Source of the DNA: Nitzschia sp. DOCU1
Taxonomy: Eukaryota; Bacillariophyta; Bacillariophyceae; Bacillariales; Bacillariaceae
Direction of reading: 5' to 3'
DNA length: 64,000 nucleotides
Assembly: GCA_951394045.1 (NCBI GenBank)
Contig: OX595989.1
Location: 2,542,001-2,606,000 of the forward strand
Part shown: positions 51,340-60,966 of the stretch, one piece after another
How the letters are laid out: each line of letters opens with the position of its first letter
Numbering within the stretch: position 1 is the stretch's first letter
Position numbers and translations under genes: made by a program
Notes under the pieces: generated by a model
Seen by the model: the letters and a program-made list of their open reading frames with translations, nothing else
Told to the model about the DNA's origin: nothing
The model's database searches: none

Positions 51340-51701
51340 TGTGGCGATGGTAGATTCACGGCCGTTTTGTTGCCATGGCGTTTTTTCTTGCCAACTTCCT
51401 CGTGCCAAATGGTTGCCCGACGCTTTGGCATTTTCACTCGATGATCAAGCTATGGATTTTTATTGCCTTTGGTGTAAACAGTATTTGCGATACAGTAGAG
51501 GGAAGTGTTCCTTTATTCCTTGTTTTCCTCCTAGGGGAATTTCATAGAGAACTCCAAAACGCCACATGAATGAATCATCCCATAGCTGACGGCACAAGCC
51601 AATCGCCCTGCACAGCTGCAGCAGGTTGATTGAGTCTCAACATGATAGAAAAGCAAAACTCCTAGATGGGCTCACGAATAGTTTTGAGACCGCTTTTTCA
51701 T
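51340..51701. other. convergent 3' region, part of the ankyrin duplication
   Basis: From about 51563 rightwards the minus strand matches the 3' flank of the broken paralog at 10861-10985 (CTGCAG-containing stretch and GATGATTCATTCAT). The left part has no gene. Confidence 0.5.
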
Positions 51702-52505
51702 TTAGGAAGAGGCCGCTCGGCGACGCTTCTTCGAAGTGGCAATCTTTGCATTTCCGCCTACAAAAGCTAGTATTTGTAGAGCAAGCGGCTTCATTTCTCG
51801 CTGTAGCAGATATCCAATGACGCTCAACACGAACCAAGGTTTCGGTCTGATCTTTGCGACTTTTCTATCGCTGTTTGAGAATGGAACCAGTGGCGTTTCT
51901 GTTGATCCGAAATATCGATTTACACAGAGATGGACGGACAGTCTAAGTCTATGACGAATCCAGCTGGCTGTCATTTCTTCCAGAAATGCAGTTCGTGCAT
52001 CGTGGGGATATAGCTTTGCAATGTCCAGGGGCGTCATCGAGTCCCTTGTCAGGAGAGCTTCTGGATAGGCTCGAACCAAGGCGTCAAGAATTTCCATTTT
52101 GGCATGAGCACACCACGTAGCCATTTGAAGAGGAGTGAAATAGGGTTGTGTCGCTGACAGCATTATTCGTCGCTCGGATGGAAATTCCTTGGAAAATTCC
52201 AACATAGATAAAGTCAGTGCCTCCTCATCGCTATTGCCATGAAACTGGACAAAATAATGAACAGGGTAATCCCCAGCCTCGCCCGCTTCAAATACTTCCT
52301 TGTAAAGCTGTTGTTCATTTTTTGCCGCATTGTCATTTTTGCCATCTTTCAACAACTTTTTGAAGCGCATCCGCGCCAAACCAAACTGCTTTTCTTGACA
52401 AAACGAGAGGATGGTTCGGTTTGGATCCAAGGCTTCACTCCAGTCGGAATCCAGATTCGACTCTTGGCTACCCGACAGCAACTCTTCTTCCTCAGCAGAA
52501 CTCAT
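51702..52505 (-). CDS. ankyrin-type protein, intact paralog
   Basis: 267 residues from ATG 52505. The acidic N-terminus (SSAEEEELLSGSQ) is followed by helical ankyrin-like units: LARMRFKKLLKDG, AGEAGDYPVHYFVQFH, FTPLQMATWCAHAKMEILDALV (cut) and MTPLDIAKLYPHDARTAFLE, then a C-terminal region PWFVLSVIGYLLQREMKPLALQ and a basic tail (KKRRRA). No signal peptide. It belongs to the short ankyrin-repeat proteins that are expanded in diatoms, functions unknown. The whole unit of about 0.95 kb, flanks included, is present in inverted orientation at 10010-10985, where the gene has a stop codon. Confidence 0.75.
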   Translation of the reverse strand: MSSAEEEELLSGSQESNLDSDWSEALDPNRTILSFCQEKQFGLARMRFKKLLKDGKNDNAAKNEQQLYKEVFEAGEAGDYPVHYFVQFHGNSDEEALTLSMLEFSKEFPSERRIMLSATQPYFTPLQMATWCAHAKMEILDALVRAYPEALLTRDSMTPLDIAKLYPHDARTAFLEEMTASWIRHRLRLSVHLCVNRYFGSTETPLVPFSNSDRKVAKIRPKPWFVLSVIGYLLQREMKPLALQILAFVGGNAKIATSKKRRRAASS

Positions 52506-52926
52506 ACTATGTTGCAGGTGGACAAGATGCAATCGTCTGTGTGTGGCGACGAGTGAACATTTGGAGATGCGATGAGCTATGTAAAGCTGTTCGAATCAGC
52601 ACCGTGACAACAACAATATGATCTTCGATGCGTGAACGTGACAAAAAAGTCGCATTCCGGGCGGCCTACAAATTAGGGTCTCAACGGCCGGAAACCGGCC
52701 AGAACTCTCCCTCCGACGTGAAAACGCCTGTAAAACCGTCAACGCTAAGAACGATAACGACGGGCGGCCGCCGCGCGGAGGAGAGGAGAGGTCGGCGGCT
52801 TCTCGCTGATGTTTCTTTCATCGTCAAGTCGTGTCGCGTTACACCTTGTTGCCTTTGCAAACGACACCGTTGTCATCACCCGAGTCCCACATTCTCTCAT
52901 AAACAAATTTGCTCGACAGTTCAGCC
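52506..52926. other. divergent promoter region
   Basis: The first about 85 bp belong to the ankyrin duplication (similar to 10010-10083). GC-rich GGGCGGCCGCCGCGCGG near 52765; the right part is promoter of the 52927 gene. No ORF supported. Confidence 0.4.
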
Positions 52927-53514
52927 ATGGCCGCCATTACAGATTATAAACTACTCAGCACCGAAGAAGAGGGCGTTGAAAAGACAGCATCATGTGGGGA
53001 GGATGACTGGAAGACTTATCCTGCCCTTCGAAGAAATCTGCCACTGCAAGACGCGGGCCCACCGGAAGGAATGGTGTTTATCCGAACTGGAGGAAATGCA
53101 CTACAGGCCGTGAACCGAGATGTGATTGAAAATCGCAACATGATCAGTGTGATCGTCCCCGAAGGAAAAGAGCCGGGAGACGAAATTCTAGTGGTCTGTC
53201 CGTTCATAAAAGACCGGCTGATATCCGTGGTGATCCCAAAGAACGCAACCGCTGGCTCTGCCTTTTTGGTACAAGCACCCCCGACTTCTCCCGAAATTGT
53301 CACTGGGGTTCCTGTGGAACCATCATTACGTTTTGGAGAGGATGTTGAAACGCCGGTCGTCAATGGATTGGACATTTTTGCGCAAGACGAACTCGCACTG
53401 CGAGAAGAAGAAACGAATGGATCCGAAGAACGGTACACCAATCAACAACCAACGATTGTGAAGGATCCAGATGAGGAAGAATATGAGATGGTGGGACGTG
53501 ATAGACTTGTTTAG
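52927..53514 (+). CDS. hypothetical protein with duplicated VxVP-G-x-G-type beta repeats
   Basis: 195 residues, no signal peptide or TM. The middle contains two tandem short units, ISVIVPEGKEPGDEILVVCP (about 74-93) and ISVVIPKNATAGSAFLVQAP (about 99-118), of the VTVPEGVSPG-xxF-V type that recurs in many stramenopile proteins of unknown function. The C-terminal third is acidic and disordered (DPDEEEYEMVGRD). ATG at 52927 lies in AGCCATGG context. The reason for calling it a gene is the unbroken frame, the internal repeat and the good start context. Confidence 0.65.
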   Translation: MAAITDYKLLSTEEEGVEKTASCGEDDWKTYPALRRNLPLQDAGPPEGMVFIRTGGNALQAVNRDVIENRNMISVIVPEGKEPGDEILVVCPFIKDRLISVVIPKNATAGSAFLVQAPPTSPEIVTGVPVEPSLRFGEDVETPVVNGLDIFAQDELALREEETNGSEERYTNQQPTIVKDPDEEEYEMVGRDRLV

Positions 53515-54378
53515 TCGGCTCTGTCAGAGTTGATTGAGGCGAAATGATCATGATTCGAAGTGATGCCTGTTTCTCGGCGTCAACTTTGTAGTACGATTAT
53601 GGGCAAACGAGCCGTCGCTTGTATATTGTGAAATGCGACTTTCTACCAAAGTATGTTTGAATTTTCTATCCCTCTCAAACCAAAACTTAGTCTCTAAAAG
53701 TTTCATCATCTAGGAAAATACCCAACGCCAAAGATATTTTAGTGCAACCTTCGTCGAGAATAAATCAAAGACGAGTAGTCGTGGCACACCCATGGCACTG
53801 AATGGCAATGTAGAACTCCATACAACATTTGAGTAAAAATGCATCTCTTGTCTTTCTTGAATGCTCGATCCTTGCAAACTAAGAAATGTGGATGAGGTTC
53901 CGCCCAAGCGATCCAAACTGGCAGCATCGAGGGGTTTGCCCAAGGACGTCGAAATTCAACGATTGTTTCGACGAAAGTCTTATGGCTCTGAGTTCTTACG
54001 AGTAAATGATTAATTCACTTTTGCAGCGTCAGTTTTTGGTGCGGTCGTATCAAGAGAAGAGGGCACCAAACTATATCTATCAACTTCGTTGGAATAGAGT
54101 TCCCACACGATGCTCATGTGATCGCGGAGGTCGAAGTAATCGAATATTGATACGATTAGATCATCCGTGACTGGTGATGCATGTCGCTGACGTGGCTTCA
54201 AAATCTGCCTCCAACACACACTCTCTTCGTCATCGTCATCATCAGATGTTGTGTCGACGACGACAAGAAGATCTCACAAGAACTATTCGAAGGGCGTTGA
54301 AATAACAGTCCTTTACTCCTTTCGATACCAAAATTCATTGCATCGGACGGACCTCTCTTGATTGAAGCCTTTATAAGA
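53515..54378. other. intergenic with a possible minus-strand gene remnant
   Basis: About 860 bp. On the minus strand, 54272-54010 is an open stretch of about 85 codons with coding-like sequence (DDDDDEESVCWRQILKPRQR then DDLIVSIFDYFDLRDHMSIV) and a proper stop, but it has no ATG near its start and is closed upstream by a TGA. It may be a terminal exon or a decayed gene. Nothing else is supported. Confidence 0.3.
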
Positions 54379-56062
54379 ATGAAATCGACGAGGAATAGGG
54401 TACTGATGATATATGTAGCGCTTGTGGTGCTGCTTCAAGCTTGCTTTCGAACAAGAGCCTTCCTGCCGACCAAAGTTCTTCAACATCGACTGACGCATAC
54501 ACGGCATGCCGCAGCCGATTCAGGCGAAGAATCATTGTCATCCAGGTCTTTGCCCAGTGAGGGGATCGCGTTCAGCCCTGGGGAAGCAATCCAAAGACTA
54601 GGGATCGGTTCTGCACCGACTGTTTGGACGGAATTCGGGCGGATAGCACAGGAATTTGAGCCAGTGAACCTCGGTCAAGGATTTCCAGACTGGCTTCCGC
54701 CCAAATTTGCAGTCGATAGTCTGGTGGAGGCAGTTCTGGATTCGGCACAATCACCCCACCAGTATACGCGCCCAGCAGGGCATCCGAACCTTGTCCAGCA
54801 GCTAGCTCGCCGCTATTCGATTCACATGAAACAAGAAATCAAACCGATGGAAGAGGTTGCCGTGACAGTTGGCGCGAGTCAAGCATTGTATTTGAGTCTC
54901 CAGACGTTGATCAGCCCGGGTAAGTTTCTTCGTGGTAGATGCAGATTATGGTTGCCCTTGAATATTAGACTCATCGTCGGGTGTTTCTGAAGGCGACGAG
55001 GTAATTCTATTCGAACCTTTCTTTGATCTTTATGTTAATCAGGTGAAGCTTGCCGGCGGAAAACCAGTGTATGTTCCGTTACGATTCGAGCCGTATGATA
55101 CCGACTCGGAGAATGGAGTGAGTGGTGGCGACTGGAAGTTAGACCGGGAGGCGCTGTTCAAAGTTGTGTCACCGCGGACCAAAGCGATAATTATGAATTC
55201 TCCACACAATCCTACGGGAAAGATATTTACGAGGAGCGAAATGGAGACGATTGCAGAGTCCTTGGACCTGGCGGGTCCAGATTGCGTGGTACTGTCTGAC
55301 GAGGTCTACAAGTACATTGTACATGCCCCGCCCAAAGATGAGATTGCTGGAGAATCCCCGCTGTGTCGTGGTCATACTCATTTTGCTTCGCTTCCGGGTA
55401 TGTGGGATAGAACCATTACTATATCGTCTGCGGGAAAGACTTTTTCAGCAACGGGGTGGCAAGTGGGGTGGTGTATCGGTCCGAAGAGACTGATTGCCCC
55501 GATTCATCAATTGCTTCCCTACGTGCAATTCTGCGCTTCGACCGTGATTCAGGAAGCGCTAGCGCGTTCATTGTCGCGGGCGGACAAACCATACGAAGGC
55601 CATGCGTCCTACTACGAGTATCTGAAAGCCAAGTACACGAGAAAGCGAGATTTACTTGCGGACGCATTGAAGGAAGCTGGTTTCGCGGTTCCCGACTACG
55701 ACAAAACTCCTGGTGGTGGTTTCTTTATATTTGCTCGGGTAGGGAAAGAGATCGCCGAGAAGATTCCCAAAAAGTATTTAATGGCGGCAAACCCAGCAGC
55801 CCCTGGTGGCGTGGCTCGACAGGATTGGGCGTTATGTCAGTGGATGGCAGAAGAGATTGGCCTGTTGTGCATTCCGTCATCCCCATTCTTTTCGCTCCCA
55901 AGGGCCGAAGAAGGTGCCTCGGACCATTTCATCCGCATCGCGTTTTGTAAAAACGACGAAACTATCGAAGCTGCAGCAGAGGCTCTTCGAAAAATGAAAG
56001 CTATCGGAGGAAGCCAAGCATCCGAAAATGCATCGGTTACAGTGGCAGGCGATGATGCATAG
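54379..56062 (+). CDS. class I aminotransferase, kynurenine/glutamine transaminase-like (2 exons)
   Basis: PLP enzyme of fold type I; closest to kynurenine aminotransferase/glutamine transaminase K (cysteine-S-conjugate beta-lyase group). Exons 54379-54919 and 54993-56062; intron GTAAGT...CTGAAG, giving 536 residues. Motifs: [11 protein letters not shown] (about 97), the PLP-phosphate/Asn region NSPHNPTGK (about 245), [11 protein letters not shown] (Asp that binds the pyridine N and Tyr), and the Schiff-base Lys in [16 protein letters not shown] (about 325). The N-terminus is a signal-like segment ([18 protein letters not shown]) with RAF as a possible plastid cleavage site, so targeting to the plastid or secretory route is likely (inference). 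Confidence 0.88.
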
Positions 56063-56132
56063 ATCTGCTGTTAGTCAGCAAAGCATCCCATGCCCCCCAT
56101 ATTCACTATAGACTGTACATAATCAAAACCGA

Positions 56133-57212
56133 TCATGTCATCGAAATGAAACCGTCCTCAACACCATCGTCGCTATCCGAAGCATCGGCGTCACGTGCGT
56201 GAGAGTCGTCAGCGGTGGTTGCTTCCTTTTGTGTCGGGGTTTCACGCGGAGCTCCAATGGTCACCTCAACAATATCCGTCTTGCCGCATCTACGTTCCTC
56301 TGCTCGTCGTAGCGCTTCAAAGGCTGCCGCTCCAACAGCACGATTGGATGTGATGGGGTCGAACTGGAGCAAGACATGCATCAAATTGCTCAAGTCTCCC
56401 GGCATTCTCAGCGCCATCGCACCAACGTCGGAATCTTCAAAAGTTCGATCCCCTGAACTAAAGACAACTAGTGGTTTACTTCCGAGTGCAGCAGTCTGCA
56501 ACTCTCGGGACGCTTGGACCAACCCTTTGCGAAGCTTGTGATGGAGTATGGCGGGGGCGAAGTGGAGTTCGAAAGCCGCTTTTCGGTCCGTCGCTGCTTT
56601 GACGTCGGAGGCTCGAATTTTGAAAGGAAGCTTCATACCTCGCCCGCTACTATAGTCCAGTGTGATAATATCCACCATGGTCGCCGACGTGCACACCGAC
56701 TGAAAGGTAGCTTCGTTGCGAGGTGCCACCGAGATCAAGTCGTACTCGTTTAGCAAATTAGCATGCGGTCCATTGGCGAGGAAGCAACCAACATCGGATA
56801 TGTTTTCCAGCACGGCATGAAGTCGTCGAAAAACTTTGATGGGGGATTCTTGTGTACTTGGTCCTGGTACACTTTCAGATGTTTTTCTCTTCTTGGCGGC
56901 CGGTTCCAATGTCCCATCTAAGGGTTTGGATTCCCAGAGGCTTGACGGAATCGCCTGGGACGCCTGATCTTCGGCTGGTCGTGGCCTTCCATAAATTGTG
57001 TGTGTAAGTACCATATGCGTGAATCCCGTCGAGGAAAGTCGCATCATCAGGTCTCGAACTTGAAGACGGCGCTCCAGCTCTGTGGATTCCTTTGGTAGGG
57101 CGACCATCAAATCACAAGCCACTCCACTTTTAGCGGACGGACTGCCATTTTCTCGGGCTGTCCGCTCCCCACGGCTTCCTCTTGGCTTCTTCGGGCGTCG
57201 CGTTTTTGCCAT
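56133..57212 (-). CDS. RPP30: RNase P/MRP protein subunit p30
   Basis: Subunit of nuclear RNase P and RNase MRP with a TIM-barrel PHP-like fold, needed for tRNA 5' processing and rRNA maturation. 359 residues. Signatures: CDLMVALPKE (about 33), LNEYDLISVAPRNEATFQSVC (cut, about 153-172), VDIITLDYSSG (about 178), LPFKIRASDVKAATDRKAAFELHFAPAI (cut) and LVVFSSGDR (about 250). A KKRKTSES linker precedes the core and the C-terminus is acidic (DASDSDDGVED). The start is the first ATG after a stop-rich region. It is divergent from the kinase gene at 57692. Confidence 0.88.
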   Translation of the reverse strand: MAKTRRPKKPRGSRGERTARENGSPSAKSGVACDLMVALPKESTELERRLQVRDLMMRLSSTGFTHMVLTHTIYGRPRPAEDQASQAIPSSLWESKPLDGTLEPAAKKRKTSESVPGPSTQESPIKVFRRLHAVLENISDVGCFLANGPHANLLNEYDLISVAPRNEATFQSVCTSATMVDIITLDYSSGRGMKLPFKIRASDVKAATDRKAAFELHFAPAILHHKLRKGLVQASRELQTAALGSKPLVVFSSGDRTFEDSDVGAMALRMPGDLSNLMHVLLQFDPITSNRAVGAAAFEALRRAEERRCGKTDIVEVTIGAPRETPTQKEATTADDSHARDADASDSDDGVEDGFISMT

Positions 57213-57691
57213 TCCTGTTAGATACTCTGTCTCGAATCAAGTTCCATTCCATATGATGGATTGTCAAGGGCGTTCAATTCGTTTTGTGTTTTCCAACACC
57301 CATTGAAACGAAAACGTCTGGTCAAAAAAATGGCGGGAAATGGCGTCTTGCCGGTGCTCGTTTTCATGTGGAGGGTGTGGGCTGGTGCATGCGCGCTAGT
57401 GGAAGGCATGCGCGCGCTCGGTACAACTTCAGCATTGGAATTTATGCAAACTCTCGCTAGAAATTCATACAGCGCCTCTAGAGCCATCACTCTTTGTTGT
57501 CGTTGATCCATCGTCACAAATTTCTCTTCAAACCCACAAAACTTGTGTTCCACTCCTGTTCTATCGATAGAGTTATCTCTTGTTCCACAAAGGGCTCTGT
57601 CACACCAGCTTGCTGCTAAGGGAGCACGCAGTCATCAGATCGATACATTTCTTTTGAAAAGACACTCATTCTGCTCGTTCCCACCAGTACA
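57213..57691. promoter_or_regulatory. bidirectional promoter with an E2F-type site
   Basis: 479 bp between RPP30 (minus) and the Aurora-like kinase (plus). GGCGGGAAA at 57332-57340 (the reverse complement is TTTCCCGCC) matches the E2F/DP consensus. CCAAT-type elements were not obvious. The E2F match would suit a cell-cycle kinase; it is a consensus match only. Confidence 0.45.
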
Positions 57692-58921
57692 ATGTCCGCG
57701 GATACAATCAATGGCAGCACCCCCCGTCGAGTTCTTCAGGTTCTTGATGTTAATCAACAGACGCCGAGCAACGCCATGCCCAAGAAAACTCCGAAGCAGC
57801 GCAAAAGTCTTTCTTCGTCGCGAACCTCCATATCTAGCTTGAGCAAGGCTGCCCGATCGAATCCAATGACACCCAAGGAGAAATTTGATGAAGTACACGA
57901 TCTCCGAGTAGCAGAAGGCCTTACCGACGAACTTGCTGACATGGGTGTCAAAGAATGGTCCGTGGATGACTTCGAATTCGTAAGCAAGATGGGCTCTGGA
58001 GCCTCGGCGACGGTCTATCGAGCCAAGGAGATAATTTCAGGTTACCATGTAGCCCTCAAAGTTCAGGAATATGACGAGGGCGAAGTTTCGTCAATGGCGG
58101 ACGTCGAGTTGGATATCCATTGCGATTTGGATCATCCGAATATCGTTCGGATGATTGACTACTTCTTCGACGATATTCCTTTTGATGAGGATGATGTTCT
58201 GGAGTCTGATGACAACGAAGGAATGGCCGACAAACGCTACTTTTACATGATTCTCGAACTCTGCGACAAGGGATCACTCTTCGATGTCGTTGACTCGAGC
58301 GAAGGGGGGTGGCTCGACGAATGTGACGCTGTTGGTTACTTCCGCGGATGCCTAGAGGCAGTGAAGTATCTGCACGAAAAGGGCCTGATTCATTCGGACG
58401 TAAAGACGGCCAATTTTCTGGTAGACCAAAATGATAAGGTCAAACTAGCCGACTTTGGACTGACGGTTCGATCTAATGAGTTGGAAGAAGTACTTGGTGG
58501 AAGCCCGGTGTTTATGGCTCCTGAACACTTGCATGCCTGGCGTGCTGGGGGAAATGACTTTGACTACCGTGTTGATATCTACGGTCTAGGCGTGACCTTG
58601 TTTCAAATGCTTGTCGGAGACTTCCCATTCTATATTATTGAGAATGACGACGACCACCATGCTGCTGATTCTTTGGAAGCAGCATTTGGCAAACTGACGG
58701 TTGGTGAGGGCCTAGACGGGTTTGACCCATACCGATTGGACTTGCGGAGCTTGAATGACTTTTCCTCCGAGGACGGATTCACATTACCACCCATTACGTT
58801 TCCGGATTTCATGTCGGCCGAGGCTCGTGACTTGATTAGTCGACTCATGGAATGTGACCGAGAGAAACGAATATCGCTTTCGGAAGCTCTGGATCACGCA
58901 TGGTTCACCTATCATAGTTGA
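57692..58921 (+). CDS. Aurora-like serine/threonine protein kinase, divergent catalytic loop
   Basis: 409 residues. A basic, Ser/Thr-rich N-terminus (MPKKTPKQRKSLSSSRTS, about 29-46) precedes WSVDDFEFVSKMGSGASATVYRAK (cut), which resembles the WxxDDF entry of Aurora kinases; VALKV is the lysine motif (about 127). The catalytic loop is HSDVKTANF (HSD instead of HRD), then ADFGLT and GSPVFMAPE (about 275), so the activation segment is canonical but the HRD arginine is missing, as in RD-negative kinases. An acidic insert (FDDIPFDEDDVLESDDNEG) lies between alpha-C and the hinge. The assignment to Aurora is tentative; kinase status is sure. Confidence 0.85.
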   Translation: MSADTINGSTPRRVLQVLDVNQQTPSNAMPKKTPKQRKSLSSSRTSISSLSKAARSNPMTPKEKFDEVHDLRVAEGLTDELADMGVKEWSVDDFEFVSKMGSGASATVYRAKEIISGYHVALKVQEYDEGEVSSMADVELDIHCDLDHPNIVRMIDYFFDDIPFDEDDVLESDDNEGMADKRYFYMILELCDKGSLFDVVDSSEGGWLDECDAVGYFRGCLEAVKYLHEKGLIHSDVKTANFLVDQNDKVKLADFGLTVRSNELEEVLGGSPVFMAPEHLHAWRAGGNDFDYRVDIYGLGVTLFQMLVGDFPFYIIENDDDHHAADSLEAAFGKLTVGEGLDGFDPYRLDLRSLNDFSSEDGFTLPPITFPDFMSAEARDLISRLMECDREKRISLSEALDHAWFTYHS

Positions 58922-59406
58922 ACATGTCGTGAGATGAGTATCGTATCAAGGGGAATTCATTAAGATGCATTGCTACAGGAGGTTTCTGCTTGTTGGGGTG
59001 CAAGGTAGACCTTCCTGGAGTACGGAAAAATCGTCAATGTCTTTAATCATACTGTCAGTAAAGCAAACAAAGTCAGTCTCAGCGGTGATTGTAGCTCGCT
59101 CTGGTAGTTCGATTGCGATAAAGGTATGTAGTCCCACAAGCATGCCGACCTTAAAGATGATTGATGGTCGAACTGTCCTTCGTCCGTTATCGAATCGTTC
59201 GACTAAACTACCTCCTTGGATCTTTTGGATTTTTTCGCCAAATGCCGAGCCATCATCACTTTGATGCTCATCGTCTCTCTGATGCCACCGACTACCGGTA
59301 CCACACTTTCCCAGAAGCCAGTTCATATTCAACCCCGAAAAGAACTGTGATGATGACAGAGAGTTCCTCGTAGATTCAGTTTTGAGGGTGACAACGAATC
59401 TAAACG
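58922..59406. other. intergenic, weak minus-strand ORF
   Basis: A 160-codon minus-strand frame (58973-59455) covers it and reaches into the MFS gene start. Its end (SIIFKVGMLVGLHTFIAIELPE, cut) looks partly coding, but the frame has no recognised domain and overlaps a solid gene. I leave it undecided. Confidence 0.3.
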
Positions 59407-60924
59407 ATGCCGTCGCCTGGTGACAACCGATCGGAACCCAGCAATATCCATCCAACGACGAATGATATGCATGGGTCTCCTTCTTCTTCCAACAAGAAAT
59501 ACTTTCCCGTCTTTCTCTCGTTGTGTTTGACGTCTCTTGTCAATGCCTTGATTATGGTCAGTTTCTTTCCCTACGCTGGATGGATGGTCGTGTGGTTGCG
59601 TCCAATGATCACCCAAGAAACAGCGGGACCATCGGCGGGTCTCTTGGCGGCCGCATTCATGGTCGGCCGTCTCGTGTCGGCACCCTTGTGGGGATTTCTA
59701 GCGGATACCTGGGGACGCAAAGCTGTCTTGCAGAGCAGCTTGGTTGCTTCGTCGCTCTTGTCGGTAGCCTTTGGAACTGTGACGAACTTTCCACTGGCGG
59801 TTGCTACGCGATTTGGGCTCGGCCTGGTCAATGCTTTGACAGGGACCACCAAGACTTTGGCGTCCGAGGTTTTGCCGGAAGCGGAGAAGCAAGTCATGGG
59901 ATGGGTGGTCGGTATGAGAAGTTGGGGCTTTCTCTTGGGGCCGGCTCTAGGAGGATACTTGGCAGAACCCCTTCAGAGGTGGAGGGGGAGTAGTCGAACT
60001 TATTGGCTGGAGGAATCTTCGCCTTGGTATGAATTCTTGGAGGATTTTCCATTTGTCCTGCCCAATCTGGTGATTGGTATTTTGTGTATCCTATGTGCGA
60101 TTCTGGTAACATGCACTTTACCAGAGACCTTGGAGGATCCACAATCGATGTTTGAGTTTGTCGCCCGATTTTGGTCCCGTGAGAGCGAGAAGGACATTGC
60201 TGCTGCTGACGCTCAAGAAGAAACAGCGTTATTGGCGGGTGATCATGACACTCATGAAACGACATCAACATCTGATTCAGTGTGGTCTCGTCCGAACACA
60301 AGGCAACATTTGAAGGTCCAATGGTTCTTTTCCTTTGGTATTACGGTCCTGGACGAAGCCTTTCCGTTGTTCGCTATTTCATCCGTCCTGAGATGGGACG
60401 AGGCCACTATTGGGAGTGTCCTTTCGTTGGCTGGCTTGTGGTTTGCTCTTTTACAATATCCAGTTTACTCGGCTCTAGTGGATCGTTTGGATGTCTATCC
60501 ATCCATCGAATGGGGTTGTTTATTGGGACTATTACCCGTGATTGGGATTCCAATACTGCTCGGGATCTTTGGCGCACCAGGTAGTGATGGGGAGGACCAT
60601 AGCTACACATTCATGAGCTTGATGCCGTGGAGTTTTCTCTTGGCAACGAGCAAGATCTTCGCCTGTGCTTGTTTAACATGCCTCGCCTTGGCTACGAACA
60701 AAACGGTCCCCACTACGCTCCGCGCACAAACGAACGCATATGTCTTGGTTGGAAGCAGCGCCGTCAAAGCTTTGGCTCCAATCGCTGGAGGTTTTCTAGT
60801 GGCAGGAGCGTTGCGATTCTCAAATCCTTCCACTTTAATTTTTGGTGCGATTGCCTTGTGGGGTGTGGCAAGTGCGGTCTACGCACGAACCCTTTCCCAG
60901 TCACCATGCGACGATGAACGATAA
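59407..60924 (+). CDS. MFS transporter, ZIFL/tetracycline-resistance-like
   Basis: 505 residues with about 12 helices in a major-facilitator arrangement. The first half shows the MFS motif A-type loop GRLVSAPLWGFLADTWGRK (about residue 90-108) and RFGLGLVNALTGTTKTLASE (helix 4/5), both typical of the ZIFL/MFS_1 drug-H+ antiporter group. A hydrophilic loop (about 240-300, acidic) separates the two halves. Substrate unknown; in plants ZIFL proteins move metal-chelate or auxin-like compounds. Start at the first ATG. Convergent with the methyltransferase gene, stops 43 bp apart. Confidence 0.87.
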   Translation: MPSPGDNRSEPSNIHPTTNDMHGSPSSSNKKYFPVFLSLCLTSLVNALIMVSFFPYAGWMVVWLRPMITQETAGPSAGLLAAAFMVGRLVSAPLWGFLADTWGRKAVLQSSLVASSLLSVAFGTVTNFPLAVATRFGLGLVNALTGTTKTLASEVLPEAEKQVMGWVVGMRSWGFLLGPALGGYLAEPLQRWRGSSRTYWLEESSPWYEFLEDFPFVLPNLVIGILCILCAILVTCTLPETLEDPQSMFEFVARFWSRESEKDIAAADAQEETALLAGDHDTHETTSTSDSVWSRPNTRQHLKVQWFFSFGITVLDEAFPLFAISSVLRWDEATIGSVLSLAGLWFALLQYPVYSALVDRLDVYPSIEWGCLLGLLPVIGIPILLGIFGAPGSDGEDHSYTFMSLMPWSFLLATSKIFACACLTCLALATNKTVPTTLRAQTNAYVLVGSSAVKALAPIAGGFLVAGALRFSNPSTLIFGAIALWGVASAVYARTLSQSPCDDER

Positions 60925-60966
60925 GAAAAAACAAATAGGGTGGTCGGGCTATGCTTCTACAATAGG

